Shown here piece after piece: positions 8,047-11,613 of a stretch of 11,613 nucleotides of DNA; position 1 is the first letter of the stretch; each line of letters opens with the position of its first letter. The notes beneath the pieces were generated by a model. The model was not told the DNA's origin and did no database searches. It worked only from the letters and a program-made list of their open reading frames with translations. The DNA is from UBA6901 sp964355495 (lineage in GTDB: Bacteria > Pseudomonadota > Gammaproteobacteria > Acidiferrobacterales > UBA6901). The DNA lies in assembly GCA_964355495.1 (NCBI GenBank), contig CAYHES010000077.1:1-11613 (forward strand). The letters are read 5' to 3'. A program made the position numbers and the translations under genes.

Positions 8047-8658
8047 TCAGAGAAAACTGAGTGCCAGATAGACGAAGCAGAGGACGAGGACGGCAATGAT
8101 GGTCGGCTCGCCGTTGTGCCAACTCTGGGCCAGCGACCATTCACCTTGCGCGCCGACCTGATAGGGCGTCAGCCGCGGGATGAGCGCGCGCGTCACGGCC
8201 CGCCAACGCTCCCAGGACTGGCCGAACAGGTTGTGCAGCACTTCGTCTTCATGCGCAATCGTGCCGGGATAGAAGAACAGCGCGATCACTGCCCAGGCCG
8301 CAAAGCTCCACCATAATCCCGAGGCAATGCAGAAACCAAGCGTAATGAGATGGTTGCCGACATACAGCGGGTGGCGCACGTAACCATAGGGGCCGGTGGT
8401 GGTCAGCACCTTGTTTTTCTTCACATGACCGGAGGCCCACAGGCGCACGAGCATGCCGAGCAGCGCGAACACGGCGCCCACCAGGAACATCGATCGCCCG
8501 GCACTGCCGAGTTCACCCGGACGCCCGAGGAAGGTCAGTACGAACAGAAAGCCGACGCCGACGAACTGGCGGAAACGGTAGCGACGGTGCACGAGATCAT
8601 GCGCGAGCTTGTCGATCCCAAGTGAGGACGGGGCCTTGAGGCGGCGGAACATGGACAT
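8047..8658 (-). CDS. ICMT/PEMT-type membrane methyltransferase
   Basis: 203 residues from the ATG at 8658, chosen because AAGG lies about 10 bp upstream and because the possible extension to 8865 reads through the promoter and repeat region. The family signature GPYGYVRHPLYVGN is at residues 89-102, with the second conserved block HEDEVLHNLFGQSWERW at about 136-152; together they form the SAM-binding C-terminal core. Hydrophobic segments at about 31-47, 56-75, 103-117, 118-134 and 185-203 indicate an integral inner-membrane protein. Eukaryotic ICMT methylates prenylcysteine and PEMT methylates phosphatidylethanolamine. Bacterial relatives act on diverse lipids or are uncharacterised, so no substrate is assigned. 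The kinase-like gene follows 8 bp downstream, suggesting that both act on a common membrane-associated molecule. Confidence 0.88.
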   Translation of the reverse strand: MSMFRRLKAPSSLGIDKLAHDLVHRRYRFRQFVGVGFLFVLTFLGRPGELGSAGRSMFLVGAVFALLGMLVRLWASGHVKKNKVLTTTGPYGYVRHPLYVGNHLITLGFCIASGLWWSFAAWAVIALFFYPGTIAHEDEVLHNLFGQSWERWRAVTRALIPRLTPYQVGAQGEWSLAQSWHNGEPTIIAVLVLCFVYLALSFL

Positions 8659-8727
8659 GAATGGGGTGCCTTGTGGTTGTGCGTGGCGCACCGGGGCGCT
8701 AGCATTATCCGGTGCTAATGGCCGCGA

Positions 8728-8756
8728 ATAGTAAAGGTAAATACCCGGGAAGACAA
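8728..8756 (-). promoter_or_regulatory. Possible sigma70 promoter for the ICMT-kinase pair
   Basis: On the minus strand TTGTCT (8756-8751) and TACTAT (8733-8728) are separated by exactly 17 bp. Each matches the sigma70 consensus at four of six positions. The site lies about 70 bp upstream of the ATG at 8658 with no gene between them. Position and spacing are good, but hexamer quality is only moderate. Confidence 0.4.
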
Positions 8757-8798
8757 TTGAGCTGTAGTTTATCTGCGGCTCCAACGATACCTGACCAG

Positions 8799-8872
8799 CC
8801 TCAACTGACCGCAGCCTTCTTGCGCGCCTTTTCCTTGGCGAAGGCAACCGCGCCGTTCGCAACATCCGCCAG
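8799..8872 (-). pseudogene. Remnant copy of the clpB 3' end
   Basis: These 74 bases align without gaps to the 3' end of clpB at 10212-10285, with 64 identities, in the same orientation. Read in the clpB frame the copy gives ADVANGAVAFAKEKARKKAAVS and then a stop; clpB itself ends ADVVDGAIVFGKEKARKKTAVC. Seven of 22 codons change the amino acid and only two changes are silent, which points to drift without selection on the protein. Similarity ends abruptly at 8873, inside what would be the upstream coding sequence. It could be a duplicated attachment or target site from insertion at the clpB end, or the leftover of a second clpB. Confidence 0.75.
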
Positions 8873-8934
8873 TGGGCACCGAGGCATCGTCAGGTTCGAT
8901 AGATCACGCCGGAATCCAATCGGAAAACCGGACT

Positions 8935-8992
8935 TGCGCTTGAATGCAGAATGTTTCTGCGGCGCAGACTCCTGGCTCACTCTCGAAGCGCA
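8935..8992. repeat. Nested inverted repeats downstream of the methyltransferase gene
   Basis: TGCGCTT (8935-8941) pairs with AAGCGCA (8986-8992), and an inner hairpin GCAGAA/TTCTGC (8946-8951 and 8955-8960) has a 3-base loop. The minus-strand heptamer GCCTAAC (8999-8993) adjoins the outer arm, 32 bases after the methyltransferase stop. The arrangement recalls an integron attC site, but the matching GTTRRRY at the far end is missing. It may instead be a transcription terminator lacking a T-run, or chance. Confidence 0.35.
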
Positions 8993-9031
8993 GGTTAGGC
9001 AATATTGCACCAATCGATAATGATGTTGTTG

Positions 9032-9994
9032 TTATAAAGTTGTCAGCCATTTTGAGCATACGGAATCGACTATTGTTGCGCCACTGTGAAAATTTTTAAC
9101 GTAAGACCGCTCTTTAGAATATTGGCGCATTTTCTTAAAGAACCTCAAATAAGGGACAGGGGATAGATAATGCCTCGAGATGGTGTGATGTCGCAGAATT
9201 GCCAAGATGTAATCAGCATTGCCTGAAAGAATTGCATTGATCTCGGCTTCAGATGCATGTTGGTTTGCTTTTCGTAAAATTATATTAATGTGCCTGGTTC
9301 CAGGCACAATTTGCATATCGTCCACAGTAAAGCCTAATTGCATTGCTAAGGCTCGAATTGTGGCTGGGTTGTACCAAAAGAGATGCCCAACATGAAATGT
9401 CTTGTTTGGCGCGTGGTATGTTGCTTCAATATTGGGGACTTCCATTAGAATACGGCCACCTTCGTTGAGCAATTTGTGCATTTGCATCATGGCCTGACGA
9501 GGATCTTGTAGGTGCTCAAACACATGGTTGATCGTTATTAAATCGTAGAGATTTTTAGCCGCTATATCTTTAAGAAATCCAGTCCTGATGGTATCCAATT
9601 TGAGTTCTGCGCGTGCATAGTTTGCATATTCTTCATTGGGCTCAATACCATCTATGAGAATTCCTTTCCGTTTTAATACATAGGCAAAAAAGCCTGCCCC
9701 TGCTCCAATATCTAGTGCACGCATACCTGATCTATATACTGGTAGAAACCGGGCCGCTCTGTCTATTGCCCTAAGCGTCTCGCGATAACAATGTTTTGGC
9801 TTTGGATGAAATGCACCTTTGTACTTAATTCGATATTCGGATGAATAGAATTTTTCAATGTCATCGTTGGCTGGTTGTGGGTCTACCCAGACTAAGCCAC
9901 ATTTTACGCACAGCACGTTTGTAAGTGGCTTACCGTTTCGATCCTTTTCAGCAATAACATGCACCTGATTGTTGCCACATACGGCACATGGCAA
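9032..9994 (-). CDS. Zinc-ribbon SAM-dependent methyltransferase, AT-rich, repeat-controlled start
   Basis: 320 residues if read from the TTG at 9994. A four-cysteine N-terminal zinc knuckle (Cys3, Cys6, Cys29, Cys32) is followed by a class I Rossmann methyltransferase domain: motif I LDIGAGAGFF at 94-103, acidic Glu118 in IEPNEEY, and FEHLQDP at 159-165. Proteins with this layout are common in surface-polysaccharide and sugar-modification loci, where they C- or O-methylate sugars; the substrate here is unknown. Base composition is clearly AT-richer than all neighbours, suggesting horizontal acquisition. The TTG has no ribosome site. The strong site AAGAGG sits 7 bp before an ATG at 10034, but the six-unit pentamer tract between puts that ATG in a frame that stops at 9948 after 28 codons. 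Four, seven or ten units would join it to this gene. The present allele is therefore probably OFF, or expressed weakly from the TTG. Confidence 0.85.
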   Translation of the reverse strand: MPCAVCGNNQVHVIAEKDRNGKPLTNVLCVKCGLVWVDPQPANDDIEKFYSSEYRIKYKGAFHPKPKHCYRETLRAIDRAARFLPVYRSGMRALDIGAGAGFFAYVLKRKGILIDGIEPNEEYANYARAELKLDTIRTGFLKDIAAKNLYDLITINHVFEHLQDPRQAMMQMHKLLNEGGRILMEVPNIEATYHAPNKTFHVGHLFWYNPATIRALAMQLGFTVDDMQIVPGTRHINIILRKANQHASEAEINAILSGNADYILAILRHHTISRHYLSPVPYLRFFKKMRQYSKERSYVKNFHSGATIVDSVCSKWLTTL

Positions 9995-9998
9995 TGAT

Positions 9999-10029
9999 GC
10001 TGTGCTGTGCTGTGCTGTGCTGTGCTGTG
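9999..10029 (-). repeat. Pentanucleotide tandem repeat, six units (ACAGC)6
   Basis: Six perfect copies of ACAGC on the minus strand (GCTGT on the plus strand) occupy 9999-10028, with one further matching base at 10029. The tract lies within the 5' coding region, two codons after a well-placed ATG. Five is not a multiple of three, so each gain or loss of a unit shifts the frame. In ON frames every three units encode one STAQH repeat. Such tracts mutate by slipped-strand mispairing, the known basis of phase variation in surface genes of Haemophilus, Neisseria and others. Confidence 0.95.
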
Positions 10030-10031
10030 GA

Positions 10032-10047
10032 CATTCTATAACCTCTT
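10032..10047 (-). promoter_or_regulatory. Strong ribosome-binding site and ATG feeding the repeat tract
   Basis: AAGAGG (10047-10042) is followed after seven bases by ATG (10034-10032), then TCC and the ACAGC tract. It is the best Shine-Dalgarno/start combination seen in the window. It implies that translation of the methyltransferase was built to start here. The present tract length directs ribosomes into a 28-codon dead-end frame. Confidence 0.75.
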
Positions 10048-10211
10048 CAAAAAAGTCAATTGCATCAATGGGTGACGTCTAACGAGCCTGTAGAAAAACC
10101 TCACCCCAACCCTACCCGATCCGCCCCCGGTCGACAAGCGATCGCGGGCTTGGTTCCAAACACGGCTTGCCGAGATTAAAAATCAGGGGTTTTCAGCAAG
10201 CTGCTAGCCCT
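10048..10211. other. Gap between clpB and the methyltransferase start site
   Basis: No gene is seen. GCTTGC/GCAAGC arms (10165-10170 and 10196-10201) flank an A/T-rich loop 12 bases after the clpB stop and could be a weak terminator. The stretch CCTCACCCCAACCCTACCC near 10099-10117 resembles common dispersed repeats. A minus-strand heptamer GTTAGAC is at 10083-10077. No convincing promoter for the methyltransferase was found: TTGACT at about 10057-10052 is too close to TATAGA at 10038-10033. Confidence 0.45.
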
Positions 10212-10213
10212 CC

Positions 10214-11613
10214 TCAACAGACCGCCGTTTTCTTGCGCGCCTTTTCCTTGCCGAAGACAATCGCGCCGTCCACGACATCCGCCAGGATGGTGTCGCCTGC
10301 GCTGAACTTGCCGGACAGTATCTCTGTTGCCAGCGGGTTCTCGATCTGTTGCTGAATGGCGCGCTTGAGCGGACGCGCGCCGTACACCGGATCGAACCCG
10401 GCTTCGGCCAGCTTGTCGAGCGCCGCCGGCGTGAGCGTGAAACCCATGTCGCGCGTCGCCAACCGTTCGCGCAGATAGCGAACCTGGATTTCGGTGATGC
10501 GGTGCAGCTGTTCGCGCCCGAGTGGATGGAACACCACGATGTCGTCGATGCGGTTCACAAACTCGGGACGGAAATGCTGCGCCACGGTTTCCATGACCGC
10601 CGACTTCATGCGCTCGTAGTTCTCCTCGCCCGCCATCTCCTGGATCGTCTGCGAGCCGAGGTTCGAGGTCATGATAATGACGCTGTTGCGGAAATCCACG
10701 GTGCGGCCCTGACCATCGGTAAGGCGGCCGTCGTCCAGCACCTGCAACAGCACGTTGAAGACCTCGGGATGCGCCTTCTCGACCTCATCGAGCAGGATCA
10801 CGCTGTACGGCTTGCGCCGCACCGCCTCGGTCAGATAGCCGCCCTCTTCATAACCCACGTATCCGGGCGGTGCGCCGATGAGCCGTGCCACTGAATGCTT
10901 TTCCATGAACTCGGACATGTCGATACGTACCATCGCCTCTTCGGTATCGAACAGGAATGAAGCGAGCGCCTTGGTGAGCTCGGTTTTGCCGACACCGGTC
11001 GGACCGAGAAACAGGAACGAGCCATTCGGCCGATTGGGATCGGACAACCCGGCACGCGAACGACGGATGGCATTCGATACCGCCTTGATGGCCTCCGCCT
11101 GGCCGATAACGCGCTTGTCCAGTTCGTCTTCCATGCGCAGCAGCTTGTCGCGCTCGCCTTCCAGCATCTTGGACACGGGAATGCCGGTCCAGCGCGACAC
11201 CACTTCCGCAATTTCGTTCTCGGTCACGGCGGTACGCAGCAGCTTTGTCTCCTTGCCTTGCTGGCCACCGGCCATGGCATGCTTCTTCTCAAGCTCCGGG
11301 ATGCGGCCATACTGCAACTCGGACATGCGTGCCAGGTCACCGGCACGACGCGCCGTTTCAAGCTCAAGGCGTGCGCGTTCGAGCGCTTCCTTGATGTGTT
11401 GGGAGCCGTGCACCGCGGCCTTCTCTACCTTCCATATCTCGTCGAGGTCGGAGTACTCCTTCTGCAATTTCACGATTTCGCCATCGAGTAGCCCGAGACG
11501 TTTCTTCGAGGCCTCGTCAGTTTCCTTCTGCAGCGCCACACGTTCGATCTTGAGCTGAATGAGTTTGCGATCAAGCTTGTCCATGGACTCCGGCTTGGAG
11601 TCGATCTCCATGC
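10214..11613 (-). CDS. clpB: ClpB disaggregase, C-terminal part (5' end outside window)
   Basis: The frame is open to the right edge of the window, so only the last 465 codons or so of a protein of about 860 residues are present. It begins near the end of the first ATPase domain (MEIDSKPE...) and continues through the coiled-coil M-domain (about 10-115), which distinguishes ClpB from ClpA. The second AAA+ domain, numbered from the first visible Met, has Walker A GPTGVGKT 203-210, pore loop GYVGYEEGG 250-258, Walker B VILLDE 271-276, sensor-1 Asn317, arginine finger Arg354 and sensor-2 GAR 411-413. ClpB hexamers thread aggregated proteins with DnaK's help after heat stress. The tail is lysine/arginine-rich (GKEKARKKTAVC). 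Its 3' end is duplicated at 8799-8872. Confidence 0.97.
   Translation of the reverse strand, partial: MEIDSKPESMDKLDRKLIQLKIERVALQKETDEASKKRLGLLDGEIVKLQKEYSDLDEIWKVEKAAVHGSQHIKEALERARLELETARRAGDLARMSELQYGRIPELEKKHAMAGGQQGKETKLLRTAVTENEIAEVVSRWTGIPVSKMLEGERDKLLRMEDELDKRVIGQAEAIKAVSNAIRRSRAGLSDPNRPNGSFLFLGPTGVGKTELTKALASFLFDTEEAMVRIDMSEFMEKHSVARLIGAPPGYVGYEEGGYLTEAVRRKPYSVILLDEVEKAHPEVFNVLLQVLDDGRLTDGQGRTVDFRNSVIIMTSNLGSQTIQEMAGEENYERMKSAVMETVAQHFRPEFVNRIDDIVVFHPLGREQLHRITEIQVRYLRERLATRDMGFTLTPAALDKLAEAGFDPVYGARPLKRAIQQQIENPLATEILSGKFSAGDTILADVVDGAIVFGKEKARKKTAVC

Larger units (their letters stand above)
8659..9031. other. Intergenic region with clpB-tail remnant and palindromes
   Basis: This 373-bp gap lies between the AT-rich methyltransferase gene and the ICMT-like gene. 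It contains the promoter candidate at 8728-8756, the diverged clpB 3'-end copy at 8799-8872, and nested inverted repeats at 8935-8992. A minus-strand frame covering 8801-9013 begins at a TTG and has no recognisable protein features except the final residues, which copy the ClpB C-terminus. It is not called as a gene. Confidence 0.55.

Noticed and set aside
6872..8071. 399-codon plus-strand frame spanning a gene boundary
   Set aside because: It overlaps the 5' end of the GGDEF-EAL gene, the intergenic gap and the whole kinase gene, and has no domain.
7320..8144. 274-codon minus-strand frame overlapping the kinase
   Set aside because: It is the shifted frame of the kinase gene; only the 7364-8038 frame shows Lys, HSD and DFG motifs.
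8659..8865. N-terminal extension of the ICMT-like protein
   Set aside because: It would read through the promoter candidate and the clpB-tail remnant; the ATG at 8658 has a Shine-Dalgarno and fits family length.
8801..9013. 70-codon minus-strand frame ending in the ClpB tail
   Set aside because: It starts with TTG without a ribosome site, and only the final 22 codons are explained, by the clpB remnant.
10036..10065. Nine-codon leader-like frame just before the repeat-tract ATG
   Set aside because: No ribosome site precedes it and its content (MQLTFLKRL) has no attenuator pattern; adjacency to the ATG is probably chance.
10077..10201. Full integron attC site upstream of the methyltransferase
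   Set aside because: Only the GTTAGAC end is seen; no paired RYYYAAC end or consistent attC stem could be found in the clpB-proximal sequence.

Overview
The window is about 11.6 kb of a GC-rich proteobacterial chromosome. The core genes (hrpB, a glycerate-dehydrogenase-type oxidoreductase, clpB) and the short dispersed palindromic elements suggest a gamma- or betaproteobacterium; I cannot place it further. Every supported protein gene lies on the minus strand, so transcription runs from high to low coordinates. The long plus-strand reading frames are antisense shadows of GC-rich genes.

Layout from right to left (the transcription order). (1) 11613-10214: the C-terminal part of clpB, cut by the window edge. 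(2) About 10213-8799: an AT-rich accessory segment holding one gene, a zinc-ribbon SAM-dependent methyltransferase. Its strongest ribosome-binding site and ATG are followed directly by six copies of a pentanucleotide (ACAGC on the coding strand). With six copies this ATG is out of frame with the methyltransferase; four, seven or ten copies would restore the frame. This looks like a phase-variable switch captured in the OFF (or low-expression) state. The segment is bounded by clpB's own 3' end and by a second, diverged 74-bp copy of that 3' end in the same orientation, as expected if DNA had been inserted at the end of clpB. (3) 8658-7364: a closely linked pair, an ICMT/PEMT-type membrane methyltransferase followed by a small protein-kinase-fold enzyme of the LPS-kinase type. 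(4) 7147-4883: a large signalling protein with globin sensor, PAS, GGDEF and EAL domains; the key motifs of both c-di-GMP domains are intact. (5) 4882-4554: a gene-free stretch carrying a MITE-like palindromic repeat. (6) 4553-2849: a 2-keto-4-pentenoate hydratase/fumarylacetoacetase-like gene and a D-2-hydroxyacid dehydrogenase, probably co-transcribed. (7) 2848-2730: a gap filled by another inverted-repeat element. (8) 2729-213: hrpB, whose stop codon touches a perfect hairpin. (9) 212-1: repeats with no gene.

Most genes are ordinary housekeeping or signalling genes that do not form one pathway. The segment that stands out is 8799-10285. There an AT-rich surface-glycan-type methyltransferase with a repeat-controlled start sits between two copies of the clpB tail. 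A slippage-driven change in a methylated surface or exported molecule is the natural inference, but the substrate is not visible from this window.
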